From: Oerskovia douganii
GTDB lineage: Bacteria > Actinomycetota > Actinomycetes > Actinomycetales > Cellulomonadaceae
Direction of reading: 5' to 3'
Length of the DNA: 64,000 nucleotides
Assembly (NCBI RefSeq): GCF_015142735.1
Contig: NZ_JACSPN010000001.1
Span: forward strand, 125,618 to 189,617
Notes under the pieces: generated by a model
The model's database searches: none
Told to the model about the DNA's origin: nothing
Seen by the model: the letters and a program-made list of their open reading frames with translations, nothing else
Position numbers and translations under genes: made by a program
Part shown: piece by piece, positions 8,397-17,158 of the stretch
How the letters are laid out: each line of letters begins with the position of its first letter
Position numbering within the stretch: position 1 is the first letter of the stretch

Positions 8397-8984
8397 ATGC
8401 TCGAGACCTTCCGTGTCCAGGACCCCGCGGCGCTCCGGGCCATCGCCCACCCGACGAGGCAGCGGATCCTCACCGAGCTCGCGGTCCTCGGGCACGCCCG
8501 TGCCGCGGACCTGGCACAGGTCATCGGCGAGCCCGCGAACTCCGTCAGCTTCCACCTGCGGGTCCTGGCCAGGGCCGGGATGATCGTCGAGGCGCCGGAG
8601 CAGGCGCGCGACCGGCGGGACCGGGTGTGGACCAACGTCGCCGAGAGCTACGTCGTCGACCCCGGGTCTCCCGAGGTCGTCCGCGAGGTGGTGCGCCCCG
8701 CGCTGAGGTGGGCCGAGCGGTTGTTCGCGGAGGCGAACAGCGCGGGGGCCCGGCACGAGGACCGGCTGTTCGCCATCAGCGCCCTCGTCCTGACGCCCCA
8801 GCAGGCCGCGGAGATGACCCAGGAGGTCACGGAGCTGCTCGAGCGCTGGGCGCACCGCGCGCTCACCGAGGCCCAGGACGACCCCGACCCCGCGCGGCGC
8901 GCGTACCAGGCCCTGACGGTGCTCGCGCCCCGCGCGGAGAAGCGCGATCCGGACGACGACCCGCCCGCCGTCGGGCAGGGCTAG
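8397..8984 (+). CDS. ArsR family helix-turn-helix regulator
   Basis: A 195-residue regulator. Residues about 8-85 form a winged helix of the HTH_20 type (AIAHPTRQRILTELAVLGHARAADLAQVI, then NSVSFHLRVLARAGMI). The C-terminal half is helical and lacks clustered cysteines, so metal sensing is unlikely and a small organic ligand is more plausible. The start follows a TAGCCT -10 box at 8385-8390 by 6 bases, making the message leaderless. It probably represses the divergent MFS gene. Confidence 0.85.
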   Translation: MLETFRVQDPAALRAIAHPTRQRILTELAVLGHARAADLAQVIGEPANSVSFHLRVLARAGMIVEAPEQARDRRDRVWTNVAESYVVDPGSPEVVREVVRPALRWAERLFAEANSAGARHEDRLFAISALVLTPQQAAEMTQEVTELLERWAHRALTEAQDDPDPARRAYQALTVLAPRAEKRDPDDDPPAVGQG

Positions 8985-9088
8985 CCTCCGCGCCGCGACG
9001 GCGGCGGGTCGCCCTGGTGTTGCGCCTCGGGGTGGCCCCTCCCACGCTGGAGGGACGTCGGTCGGCACACGCCAGGAGGAGACCAGCG

Positions 9089-10678
9089 ATGAGCGACACC
9101 GCGCAGTCCTCGACCCAGGGGGCCGACCAGCCCGAGCTGGTCCTCTCCCAGGGCACCGTCTACGTCATCTTCAGCGCGCTGCTGGCCGCGATGTTCCTGT
9201 CCGCGCTGGACCAGTCCGTCGTCGGCACGGCTCTGCCCACGATCGTGGGAGACCTCGGCGCGGCCCAGGACGAGGGCTGGATCATCACGGCCTACCTCCT
9301 CGCGATCGCGATCGTGATGCCGATCTACGGCAAGGTCGGCGACCTGCGCGGACGGCGCCTGCCGTTCCTCGTCGCGATCGCGATCTTCGTGGTCGGCTCG
9401 ACCGGCTCGGCCCTGTCGTCGTCGTTCGTCGAGCTCGTGGTGTGGCGCTCGGTCCAGGGCCTGGGGGCGGGCGGTCTGGTGATCCTGAGCCAGGCGATCA
9501 TCGCCGACATCGTCTCGGCACGGGACCGCGGCCGCTACATGGGGCCCATGGGGGCGGTGTTCGGCATCGCGACGGTCGCCGGGCCCCTGCTCGGCGGGTG
9601 GTTCACCGAGGGGCCCGGGTGGCGCTGGTGCTTCTGGCTCAACGTGCCGATCGGGTTGGCCGCGCTCGCGATCGCGTACTTCAAGCTCCGGCTCCCGTCG
9701 CGCACCCCGAGCACGCGGTTCGACGTCGGCGGCGCCGTCCTGATGGCCGTCACGACCGCGGGCATCGTGCTCCTCACGAGCTGGCGGACGATCTCGAGCG
9801 ACCGGACGTACGACTGGAGCAGCCCGGGCCTCCTCGGTCTGGTGGCCGTCACGGTGCTCGCGCTGGTCGCATTCCTCGTCGTCGAGACCCGGGTCGCCGA
9901 TCCCCTCATCCCGCTGCACCTGTTCAGGAGCCCCACGTTCTCGGTGTCGGTGTCGATCGCCCTGGTGCTGGGCATGACGATGTTCGCCGCGTTGTCGTTC
10001 CTGCCGACGTTCCTGCAGATGGCGCAGGGGTACAGCGCCACGGAGGCGGGGCTGCTGATGCTGCCCATGACGATCGGGCTCATGATCACGGCGATCGGCT
10101 CGGGCCTGCTGATCGCCCGCACGGGTCGGTACAAGATCTACCCGATCCTCGGGATGGGGATCGCGACGGTCGGGCTGGTCCTGCTGACGCAGCTCACGGC
10201 CGACATGTCCATGGTGACGTTCGGCGCCATGATCTTCGTGCTCGGGTTCGGCCTCGGGCTGGTCATGCAGACCATCGTGATCGCGGTCCAGAACTCGGTC
10301 GCCCCGGAGATGGTCGGTGTGGCGACCTCGACCAACAACTTCCTGCGGGAGATCGGTGCGGCGGTCGGCACCAGCCTGTTCTCGACCGTGTTCACCACGA
10401 ACCTCACGTCCAGGCTGTCCGAGGCGACCAAGGGGATCCCGCCGAGCGACGTCCCCGAGGGCTTCGGTGCGAACTCCCTCACGCCGGAAGCGGTCAAGGA
10501 CCTGCCCGCGCAGCTGCACGACCTCGTCGTCACGGCCTACACCGAGGCGCTCGCCCCCGCGTTCTGGTACCTGGTGCCGCTGGGCGTGCTGGGCTTCGTC
10601 ATCGCGTTCTTCATGAGGGAGGTCAAGCTCTCCGACCAGGCCGGCCTCGTCGCGCGGGGAGCCGCGGTCGCGAGGTGA
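9089..10678 (+). CDS. DHA2 (EmrB/QacA) family drug exporter
   Basis: A 529-residue proton-coupled exporter with about fourteen membrane segments. The family signature LDQSVVGTALPTIVGDLG is in segment 1, the MFS motif GKVGDLRGRRLPF follows segment 2, and the antiporter motif GPLLGGWFTEGPGWRWCFWLNVPIG is in segment 5, cited here in overlapping parts because of its length. A strong ribosome site (AGGAGGAG) precedes the ATG at 9089. It lies 104 bases after the ArsR gene on the same strand and could share its control, but a separate promoter is equally possible. A long hairpin follows at 10746-10798. Confidence 0.86.
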   Translation: MSDTAQSSTQGADQPELVLSQGTVYVIFSALLAAMFLSALDQSVVGTALPTIVGDLGAAQDEGWIITAYLLAIAIVMPIYGKVGDLRGRRLPFLVAIAIFVVGSTGSALSSSFVELVVWRSVQGLGAGGLVILSQAIIADIVSARDRGRYMGPMGAVFGIATVAGPLLGGWFTEGPGWRWCFWLNVPIGLAALAIAYFKLRLPSRTPSTRFDVGGAVLMAVTTAGIVLLTSWRTISSDRTYDWSSPGLLGLVAVTVLALVAFLVVETRVADPLIPLHLFRSPTFSVSVSIALVLGMTMFAALSFLPTFLQMAQGYSATEAGLLMLPMTIGLMITAIGSGLLIARTGRYKIYPILGMGIATVGLVLLTQLTADMSMVTFGAMIFVLGFGLGLVMQTIVIAVQNSVAPEMVGVATSTNNFLREIGAAVGTSLFSTVFTTNLTSRLSEATKGIPPSDVPEGFGANSLTPEAVKDLPAQLHDLVVTAYTEALAPAFWYLVPLGVLGFVIAFFMREVKLSDQAGLVARGAAVAR

Positions 10679-10745
10679 GCCCGGCCTCGTGACGGGCCTC
10701 GCCGGTCACCCGGAGGCCTGGCCGCCCGGTGTCCCGGACGCCCGA

Positions 10746-10798
10746 CGCCCGACGCCGGAGCGCACCTGGGAGGCCCGGGTGCGCTCCGGCGTCGGGCG
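10746..10798. terminator. Bidirectional hairpin terminator
   Basis: A 21-base-pair perfect stem (arms 10746-10766 and 10778-10798) around an 11-base loop lies between the exporter and the convergent unknown gene. The arm contains GCCCGACGCCGGAGCGCACC. Nearly the same stem recurs at 13622-13671. Confidence 0.8.
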
Positions 10799-10802
10799 CC
10801 TC

Positions 10803-11150
10803 TCAGTGGGGGTAGCGGTTCACCCCCGGGAAGGCCCCCGCGTTCGGGGGGAGGGCGGCGATCGCGGCCACCTGCGCCGCGGGGGTCTGCATGGCCCAGT
10901 TCGCCCACCCCGGGATGTACGAGTTGCCGGCCACGACGGCGCCGGCGGGGGTGAAGTGGATGTGGCCCACGACGCAGAGCGTCATGCCGCCGAACGGCAC
11001 GAACGTGTATGCGTAGCGGGTCACGCCCGCGGCCGCCGTGGTGACGTACACGGGGGCTGCGAAGTTCGCGGCGTGGACCAGGTTGGTCGCGTCGGCGTTC
11101 GTGAACGGGACGGGAAAGCCGTTGACGCACTTGATGGGATCCCAGGGCAT
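10803..11150 (-). CDS. Small protein of unknown function, second gene of an unknown pair
   Basis: A 115-residue protein I do not recognise. It has few charged residues, many Ala, Val, Tyr, Phe and Pro, and two Cys (positions 8 and 59). No signal peptide or membrane helix is evident. Phrases such as FVPFGGMTLCVVGHIHF and YIPGWANW suggest a compact beta-rich fold, by inference. A good ribosome site (GAAGGAGAG) precedes the ATG. It follows the 360-residue unknown gene on the same strand by 73 bases, so the two are probably one operon. A hairpin directly after the stop ends the unit. Confidence 0.75.
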   Translation of the reverse strand: MPWDPIKCVNGFPVPFTNADATNLVHAANFAAPVYVTTAAAGVTRYAYTFVPFGGMTLCVVGHIHFTPAGAVVAGNSYIPGWANWAMQTPAAQVAAIAALPPNAGAFPGVNRYPH

Positions 11151-11223
11151 GGTTCTCTCCTTCGGTCGGGTCGATCGGGTGGTCGGGACGGGGTGGTTCG
11201 TGCTGAGGTGCGGACGTGCGTGG

Positions 11224-12306
11224 TCAGCCGACCGCGCCGGTGCCGCGCTCGACCGCGCGCGTGGCGCCCGGCCACACCCCGTAGAGGTCGATGACGATCT
11301 GGCCGTTCGGGAACTGCCCCACGGGCGACGGCCAGTTGAACCGGTGCTTCTCGTCGTCGAACATCCCCTTGAAGGCCAGGTCGAGCTGGAGGCCCGTCGC
11401 GTTCACCGGGATGGGGTTCATCGCGGTCGCCCGCCCGCCGGAGACCGACGCGCTCGACGAGTGCTGGACGCCGTCGACCGTGTAGGTGGCCGTGGCGTCG
11501 ACGATGTACGTCCCGCTGTGCGAGTCGTCGAGCAGGATCGAGATCCCCGAGAGGTTGTTGACCCACCCCAGCACCGGGGTCTGCCCCACGAACGACGCGA
11601 ACTGGTACGCGACGGGCATCAGGGTGGTCGCGACGACGTTCGGGTCCGCCGGCCACAGGTGCTGCTCGAACGAGCTGCTGGACTTCGTCTGCGCGTAGGA
11701 GCCCTTCGCGTCGCCGCCCGCGTTGCCCGCCATGGCGTTGGTGGCGCCGACCGACCCCGTGATCGAGAACGACGAGTTCGAGGACTGGGCTCCCAGGTTG
11801 AGCCCGCTCACGGCCATGAGGGCCTGCGTGATGATGCCGAACCCCTGCGTGATCTGCCCGTTCTGGTACATCCCCGCGCTCTTGGCCTGCGCGACGAGCC
11901 AGTCGCGGTGCGAGTCGATCTGGCTCAGGGGCGACGCGAGGTAGGACTGGTTGGCGAGCAGGAACGTCGAGCTCAGCGAGCCCTCGTGCCCGAACTTCCA
12001 GGTCAGCTCGAGACCGGCGTCGACCTTGGTCCCGGTGTCGGGGTCGACGACCGAGCCGTTGAGGTTGACGGCCGCGGAGGACGTCGAGACGTCCGACGAC
12101 TGGACCTTCCACTCGTTGGACGGCGACGTCGTGGTCGCGACGTCCGCGTCCGGGAGCGTCGAGACGTACTGGAAGGCGCCGGTCGTCGGGGTGACGATGC
12201 CGACGGCCCCCGCCGCGACGTGCGCGTCCAGGCTCCAGTTGCCCCAGTAGGACGGTTGGGTGTTGCGCAGCATCTGGGTGAATCCCAGGTTCCAGTTGGT
12301 GCTCAT
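11224..12306 (-). CDS. Protein of unknown function, first gene of an unknown pair
   Basis: A 360-residue protein I cannot assign. It is rich in Ser, Thr, Asn, Gln, Gly and Ala with low charge, has no signal peptide or clear transmembrane helix, and looks mostly beta-structured. Recognisable stretches are PSYWGNWSLDAHV near the N terminus, a central helical part QGFGIITQALMAVSGLN, and KGMFDDEKHRFNWPSPVGQF near the C terminus. The ATG at 12304-12306 is preferred over an in-frame ATG 12 bases upstream because GGAGG lies correctly spaced before it. The gene faces a SARP-type regulator across about 460 bases. The low-charge, Ser/Thr-rich composition resembles self-assembling or membrane-inserting proteins, but this is only suggestive. 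Confidence 0.75.
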   Translation of the reverse strand: MSTNWNLGFTQMLRNTQPSYWGNWSLDAHVAAGAVGIVTPTTGAFQYVSTLPDADVATTTSPSNEWKVQSSDVSTSSAAVNLNGSVVDPDTGTKVDAGLELTWKFGHEGSLSSTFLLANQSYLASPLSQIDSHRDWLVAQAKSAGMYQNGQITQGFGIITQALMAVSGLNLGAQSSNSSFSITGSVGATNAMAGNAGGDAKGSYAQTKSSSSFEQHLWPADPNVVATTLMPVAYQFASFVGQTPVLGWVNNLSGISILLDDSHSGTYIVDATATYTVDGVQHSSSASVSGGRATAMNPIPVNATGLQLDLAFKGMFDDEKHRFNWPSPVGQFPNGQIVIDLYGVWPGATRAVERGTGAVG

Positions 12307-12760
12307 CAGGTCCTCCATCGCATCGCAGGACGGCGCCGGGCGGCGCCGAGAACCTCCTCATCGGAGCAGGGCCGGCGCACCGGGCGGCACGGTCCGGCGT
12401 CGCCCGCACGCCGCGTGCGGCAGGCGTCGCCGCACGCTCGAGGGGCTGCGACGACGGGGCGCGTCGCCGCACCGCACGGCGGTGTCCCGGGCGCGCACGG
12501 GTGCTCGCCGCGGGCCGCGTCGCCATCCGTCGCGCCGCCGCGGGGACCCGTGCGGACGTGCCGGCCCGCCGCGTCGGACCGGCCGGCGCCCCCGTCCGTG
12601 CGTCGTCCTGGCGCACCGCGGCGGACGGGCCGGTGGGTCGGTCGAGCGGCCGGCGAGGCCCCGCACCGACGGCCGTGCGGGGCGCGGCGGGCGCGGGAGC
12701 CCTCGGGCCGTGACACACCCGCACGGCCGGATTCAGAGAGAATGTCCCTCGTGCGCGCCC
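12307..12760. other. Long divergent intergenic region without a gene
   Basis: About 450 very GC-rich bases separate the unknown operon from the SARP regulator. Open frames here encode only Arg/Ala/Pro-rich nonsense. It must hold the promoter of the unknown operon and probably SARP binding sites. I found no clear heptamer direct repeats by eye. Confidence 0.6.
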
Positions 12761-12766
12761 TACCAT
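12761..12766 (+). promoter_or_regulatory. -10 box of the SARP leader transcript
   Basis: TACCAT lies 6 bases before the ATG of an 18-codon leader reading frame, the same spacing seen at other leaderless genes in this window. Confidence 0.55.
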
Positions 12767-12772
12767 GCGTCT

Positions 12773-12829
12773 ATGAGTCCTGAGCCCGCTCGCGACCATG
12801 CTGTCCCCCCGAAGATCGGGGCCGAGTGA
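12773..12829 (+). CDS. Candidate 18-residue leader peptide coupled to the SARP gene
   Basis: This short frame starts with ATG 6 bases after a TACCAT box and encodes MSPEPARDHAVPPKIGAE. Its stop overlaps the SARP start codon as GTGA. A small hairpin (arms CCCCGA and TCGGGG) lies just before the SARP start. The arrangement suggests that SARP translation depends on ribosomes leaving the leader. It is not rich in one amino acid, so a classical attenuation peptide is unlikely. It may simply be the way a leaderless message supplies ribosomes to an internal start. Confidence 0.45.
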   Translation: MSPEPARDHAVPPKIGAE

Positions 12830-13596
12830 GTCCGGCGGACTCCCAGCGCGTGCGGCGCGAGCTGCGGGTGATCGGACCGTTCCAGGTGCGCGTGGACGGG
12901 CAGGTGCGCCCCATGCCGCACAGCGCGGAGCGGGTGCTCGCCGTCGTGGCGCTCGTGGGTCCGCTCGCCCGGTCGCGGGCCGCCGCCCTGCTGTGGCCCG
13001 ACGCGAACCCGTCGCGCGCCGGTGCCAACCTCCGCGCTGCGCTGTCCCGCCTGGGCGACGTCGCCGAGGGGTTCGTCCACGTGTCCGGCGAGGTGCTCGC
13101 GCTCGCGGAGGAGGCGTCGCTCGACCTCGAGGCCGCGTTCGCGTGGATCAACGCGACCATCTACGACGACGTCCTGCCGGTGGCGGGCGCACCGCCCGCG
13201 TGGATCGGCCGGACCCTGCTCCCCGGGTGGGAGGACGGGTGGCTCACGGGCCCCAACGAGCGGTTGCAGATGCTCGAGGCACAGGCGCTCGAGAGCGCCG
13301 CGGAGCGGCTCCTCGCCGCGGGGCACCCGGACGGGGCGCTGCCCTACGCCCTGTCCGCGGTCGAGGTGCAGCCGTGGTCGGAGAGCGCCAACCGGCTCAC
13401 GATCGAGATCCACGCCCGCAGGGGCGACCCGAGCAACGCCCTGCGGCACTACCGCCGCTTCCGCCACGCGCTCGGGCAGGAGCTCGGCGTCGAGCCCGGC
13501 CCCGACATCCGGGCGGCGATCCGGCAGCTCTACCCGTTCGGCAACCCGCTGGTCGACCCGGTCGACCCCGCCGACCCGCAGGCGGCGCGCAGCTGA
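12826..13596 (+). CDS. SARP-type regulator with a BTAD domain
   Basis: A 256-residue transcriptional activator-like protein. Residues about 10-90 resemble an OmpR-type winged helix (LRVIGPFQVRVDGQ, then SRAAALLWPDANPSRAGANLRAALSRL). Residues about 110-250 match the bacterial transcriptional activator domain, with ERLLAAGHPDGALPYALSAV and HYRRFRHALGQELGVEPGPDI. It lacks the ATPase and repeat domains of large SARPs. In Streptomyces such small SARPs switch on adjacent gene clusters. Here the only plausible neighbour target is the divergent unknown operon at 10803-12306. The GTG start overlaps a leader peptide. Confidence 0.82.
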   Translation: MSPADSQRVRRELRVIGPFQVRVDGQVRPMPHSAERVLAVVALVGPLARSRAAALLWPDANPSRAGANLRAALSRLGDVAEGFVHVSGEVLALAEEASLDLEAAFAWINATIYDDVLPVAGAPPAWIGRTLLPGWEDGWLTGPNERLQMLEAQALESAAERLLAAGHPDGALPYALSAVEVQPWSESANRLTIEIHARRGDPSNALRHYRRFRHALGQELGVEPGPDIRAAIRQLYPFGNPLVDPVDPADPQAARS

Positions 13597-13621
13597 CCCG
13601 CCTGCCCCGGGGCGCCCGGAC

Positions 13622-13671
13622 GCCCGACGGCGGAGCACACCCGGGGACGCGGGTGCGCTCCGCCGTCGGGC
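13622..13671. terminator. Bidirectional hairpin terminator
   Basis: A 21-base stem with one A-C mismatch (arms 13622-13642 and 13651-13671, loop 8 bases) lies between the convergent SARP gene and prfC. The arm is nearly identical to that of the hairpin at 10746-10798. Confidence 0.75.
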
Positions 13672-13686
13672 AGGGGGAGCGGGCGG

Positions 13687-15357
13687 CTACTGGCCGAAGA
13701 TCTCGTCCTCGAGCAGGACCACGCCCTCGAGACGGTTGCGCACCGACGTGACGCGCCAACGGTCCGGGAAGAGGGCCAGGTACTCGCCGTCCTCGCGCTG
13801 CAGGACCTCGACACCGGGCTGCTCGTTGAGCTTCGCGACCCAGTCCTTCGTGGTGCGCAGCGCCATGGAGTAGCCCAGGCGGTCGAGCGTCACGGGGGCG
13901 TTGAACTCGGTCGCCATGCGGTGCTCGGCGACCTCGAACTGCATGGGGCCCACGACGGCCAGGACCGGCGCCTGGTCGCCACGCAGGTCCGAGCGCAGGA
14001 CCTGGACGACACCCTCCGCGCCGAGCTGCATGACGCCGCGCTGGAACTGCTTGTAGCGCGAGACGTCCTTGGCGCGCATGACCGCGAAGTGCTCGGGCGC
14101 GAACGTCGGCAGCGGCGGGAACTCGACCTTCTTGTCCAGGTAGAGCGTGTCGCCCACGCGCAGGCCCGCAGCGTTGACGAGGCCCACGACGTCGCCCGGG
14201 TACGCGGTGTCGACGATCGTGCGCTCGCGGCCGAACACCTGCTGCGCGTACTTCGTCGCGAACGGCTTGCCCGTGCGTGCCGAGCTCACGACCATGCCGC
14301 GCTCGAACACGCCCGAGCAGATGCGCGCGAACGCGAGCCGGTCGCGGTGCGCGGTGTCCATCCCGGCCTGCATCTTGAACACGAACGCGCTGAAGGGCGC
14401 CTCGACGGGGCGCGTGTCGCCCGTGACGGTCTCGCGCGGCGACGGGGAAGGGGCGATGTCCACCAGGACGTCGAGCAGCGCGTGGACGCCGAAGTTCTGC
14501 ACGGCGGACCCGAACAGCACGGGCGTCGTCTGCCCGGCCAGGAACGACTCCTGGTCGTGGTCGCCGTTGGTGTCGGCGAGCAGCTCGGCCTCCTCGGTCG
14601 CGGTCGTCCACGCGTCCCCCTCGCGTGCCAGGGCCGCGTCGGGGTCCATGACCTCCTCGGGGGCGATCGTGGTGCCGCCCGCCGTGCGCGTGTAGTGCAC
14701 GTACTGCCCCGTGCGGCGGTCCAGGACGCCCCGGAAGTCGCCGCCGACGCCCACGGGCCACGTGAGCGGGGTGGGGACCAGGCCCGTGCGCTCCTGGATC
14801 TCGTCCATGAGCTCGAGCGCGTCCTTGCCCGGGCGGTCCCACTTGTTGATGACCGTGATGAGGGGGATGCCGCGGTGCTTGCAGACCGCGAAGAGCTTCA
14901 TGGTCTGGACCTCGAGGCCCTTGGCCGCGTCGACCAGCATCACGGCGGCGTCGACCGCGGACAGCACGCGGTACGTGTCCTCGGAGAAGTCGGCGTGCCC
15001 CGGGGTGTCGACCAGGTTGATCATGGCGTCGCGGTAGGTGAACTGCAGGGCGGCGGACGTGATCGAGATCCCGCGGTCCTGCTCCATGTCCATCCAGTCG
15101 GACACCGTGCGCTTGCCCGCCTTGCCGTCGGCGCGGCCCGCCTCGCGGATCGCGTTCGCGTGCAGGGCGAGCGCCTCGGTGAGCGTCGACTTCCCGGCGT
15201 CCGGGTGGCTGATGACGGCGAACGAGCGGCGGCGCGACGCCTCCGCGAGGACGGTCGCCTGCTCCTTCGCCGCGCTGCCCGGCGAGCCGGACGCGCCCGC
15301 CGGCGAGGCGGGGGCGGTGGTGCTGGAGGTCGTGGTGGGCTGGTCCGCTGAGGGCAC
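13687..15357 (-). CDS. prfC: Peptide chain release factor 3
   Basis: A 556-residue translational GTPase that recycles release factors 1 and 2 after termination. The G domain shows the P-loop HPDAGKST (residues 51-58), DTPGHADF and NKWDRPG, and the C-terminal RF3 domain contains QFQRGVMQLGAEGVVQVL and VVGPMQFEVAEHR. The GTG at 15355-15357 is chosen because it leaves a short Ser/Thr/Pro-rich tail before the conserved core, and AGGA lies upstream. A GTG much further upstream is open but adds residues unlike the family. RF3 is not universal, and its presence here is unremarkable. Confidence 0.92.
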   Translation of the reverse strand: MPSADQPTTTSSTTAPASPAGASGSPGSAAKEQATVLAEASRRRSFAVISHPDAGKSTLTEALALHANAIREAGRADGKAGKRTVSDWMDMEQDRGISITSAALQFTYRDAMINLVDTPGHADFSEDTYRVLSAVDAAVMLVDAAKGLEVQTMKLFAVCKHRGIPLITVINKWDRPGKDALELMDEIQERTGLVPTPLTWPVGVGGDFRGVLDRRTGQYVHYTRTAGGTTIAPEEVMDPDAALAREGDAWTTATEEAELLADTNGDHDQESFLAGQTTPVLFGSAVQNFGVHALLDVLVDIAPSPSPRETVTGDTRPVEAPFSAFVFKMQAGMDTAHRDRLAFARICSGVFERGMVVSSARTGKPFATKYAQQVFGRERTIVDTAYPGDVVGLVNAAGLRVGDTLYLDKKVEFPPLPTFAPEHFAVMRAKDVSRYKQFQRGVMQLGAEGVVQVLRSDLRGDQAPVLAVVGPMQFEVAEHRMATEFNAPVTLDRLGYSMALRTTKDWVAKLNEQPGVEVLQREDGEYLALFPDRWRVTSVRNRLEGVVLLEDEIFGQ

Positions 15358-15480
15358 TGGAACGTCCTGTGGCTTCCTGCAGTTTCCTGCACGATCGAGG
15401 TCAAGGGGGCGGGGCGCATCCGCGCGGGACGCAGCACCCAGCTCTCCATTCTCCCGCGAGATCGAGGCGACGATGACCAC

Positions 15481-17079
15481 TCACCCGGGTGCCGGGTCTC
15501 CCCGGCTCAGCCGGATCTCCTCGAGGTCGAGCCGCGCCTGCACCTGCCGCAGGACCGTGTCGTCGATCGCGCGCTGGTCGCGCAGGCGCACGACCGTCTC
15601 GCGCTTGCGGGCCAGGAGCGCGAGGCGCAGCTCGGTGTACTCGTCGTCGAGACGCAGCACCGCGGGGTCGTCGCCCTCTGCGCCCTCGGTGCTCCGGGCC
15701 CGCAGCAGCGTGAGGTGCTCCTCGTACTCCCCGCGCAACCGGTCGACCACGGACGGGTCGGTCCCGAGCGTCGCGGCCACGTCGGGGAGCGCGTCGAGCG
15801 CCTCCTGGGCGGCCGTCTCGTCGGCGAGGCGACGCTCGGAGGCGAGGCCGTCGTCGTCGGGCAGGCGCGCCCACCGGATGGTGGGGGCCAGCAGCAGGCC
15901 CTGGACCACGAGCGTCGTCGCGACCACGCCGCTCGTGATGAACACGATGAGGTCGCGGTCGGGGAAGGGTGCGCCCGAGCTCAGCGTGGTGGGCACGGCG
16001 AGCGCAGCGGCCAGCGACACCGCGCCCCGGAAGCCCGCGACCGTGCTCACCGCGCGGGCCCGGTTCGTGACGCGCCGCGCACGCTGGGAGGGACGGCGGT
16101 CCACCAGGCGGATCGTGTACGCCGAGACCACGAGGAACACGAACCGCACCGCGAGGATGACCCCGCACACGACCACGACCCCCACGACCGCCGTCACCAG
16201 GTCCTCGGAGACCAGGTTGCGGACCGCGGACTGCGCCTCGAGGCCCACGAGCACGAACAGCGACGCGTTGATGAGGTACGTCGAGACGGACCAGAACGCG
16301 ACGGTCTGCTGCCGCGTGGCCGCGCGCCCGATGCGCGGCCCGACCTGGCTCATGACGAGCCCGCACACGACCACGGCGAGCACCCCGGACGCCTCGATCA
16401 GCTCGGCGAGCAGGTACGCCGTGAACGGGATGAGCAGGACGACGACGTTGCCCAGCAGCGGGTCGTCGATGCGGCGCCTGGCCTGGACGGCGAGCCACGC
16501 GACGAGCAGACCCACCACGATCCCGCCGCCGTACGCGAGCACGAACAGCCATGTCACGTGTCCCGCGCCGAGGGTCTCCTCGCCCACGGTCACGCCCACC
16601 GCGACGCCGTAGAGCACGAGCGCGGTGCCGTCGTTGACGAGGCTCTCGGCCCGCAGGACCGTGACCGTGCGCCGGGGCAGGGCGCGCGCGAGGACCCCGA
16701 CGGCGGTCGCGTCCGTCGGCGCCACCGCCGCGCCCAGGACCCACGCGGGCCCCCACGGCAGGCCCAGGGCGTGGGCGGCGGTCGCGACGGCCGCCGCGGT
16801 CACGACGACGAGGAGGGTGCTCGTCAGGACGATCCCGCGCAGCGCCGCGCGGATCTCCCGCAGCGAGATGGTGATGGCCTCCCAGTAGAGGAGCACCGGG
16901 AGGAACACGAGCAGCATGAGCTCGGGCGGCAGGTGCACCTGACGCAGCGCGGGCACGAACCCGAGCACGATCCCCGCGACGAGCAGCAGGATCGGGGGCG
17001 CGACGCGGGCGCGGCGCGCGAGGACCCCGCACACGACGACGACCGTTCCGAGGACCACGACGAGCTCGAGACCGATCAC
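15481..17079 (-). CDS. CPA1 family Na+/H+ antiporter
   Basis: A 532-residue antiporter with about twelve membrane helices followed by a hydrophilic C-terminal tail of some 110 residues with coiled-coil character (EEHLTLLRARS, LRLALLARKRETVVRLRDQ). Ion-binding motifs of CPA1 are clear: AVAPTDATAVGVLARAL and ESLVNDGTALVLY, with FRGAVSLAAALAVP in a later helix. It would exchange Na+ or K+ for protons at the plasma membrane. The GTG start at 17077-17079 has a consensus AGGAGG site. An upstream in-frame start would add a charged, unrelated stretch. Confidence 0.9.
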   Translation of the reverse strand: MIGLELVVVLGTVVVVCGVLARRARVAPPILLLVAGIVLGFVPALRQVHLPPELMLLVFLPVLLYWEAITISLREIRAALRGIVLTSTLLVVVTAAAVATAAHALGLPWGPAWVLGAAVAPTDATAVGVLARALPRRTVTVLRAESLVNDGTALVLYGVAVGVTVGEETLGAGHVTWLFVLAYGGGIVVGLLVAWLAVQARRRIDDPLLGNVVVLLIPFTAYLLAELIEASGVLAVVVCGLVMSQVGPRIGRAATRQQTVAFWSVSTYLINASLFVLVGLEAQSAVRNLVSEDLVTAVVGVVVVCGVILAVRFVFLVVSAYTIRLVDRRPSQRARRVTNRARAVSTVAGFRGAVSLAAALAVPTTLSSGAPFPDRDLIVFITSGVVATTLVVQGLLLAPTIRWARLPDDDGLASERRLADETAAQEALDALPDVAATLGTDPSVVDRLRGEYEEHLTLLRARSTEGAEGDDPAVLRLDDEYTELRLALLARKRETVVRLRDQRAIDDTVLRQVQARLDLEEIRLSRGDPAPG

Positions 17080-17158
17080 GGCTTCCTCCTCGCGGTCACC
17101 GCCCGCCGCAGGAGCGCATGGCACCGATCATCCGGCACCGTGCGGGTCCGCGCACGCG

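Noticed and set aside
12306-12716. Arg/Ala/Pro-rich open frames between the unknown operon and the SARP gene
   Set aside because: All frames on both strands there have the composition of random GC-rich DNA and lack ribosome sites.
15358-15480. A GTG start that would lengthen release factor 3 by about 40 residues
   Set aside because: The added segment is unlike the family and the nearer GTG with AGGA gives a normal length.
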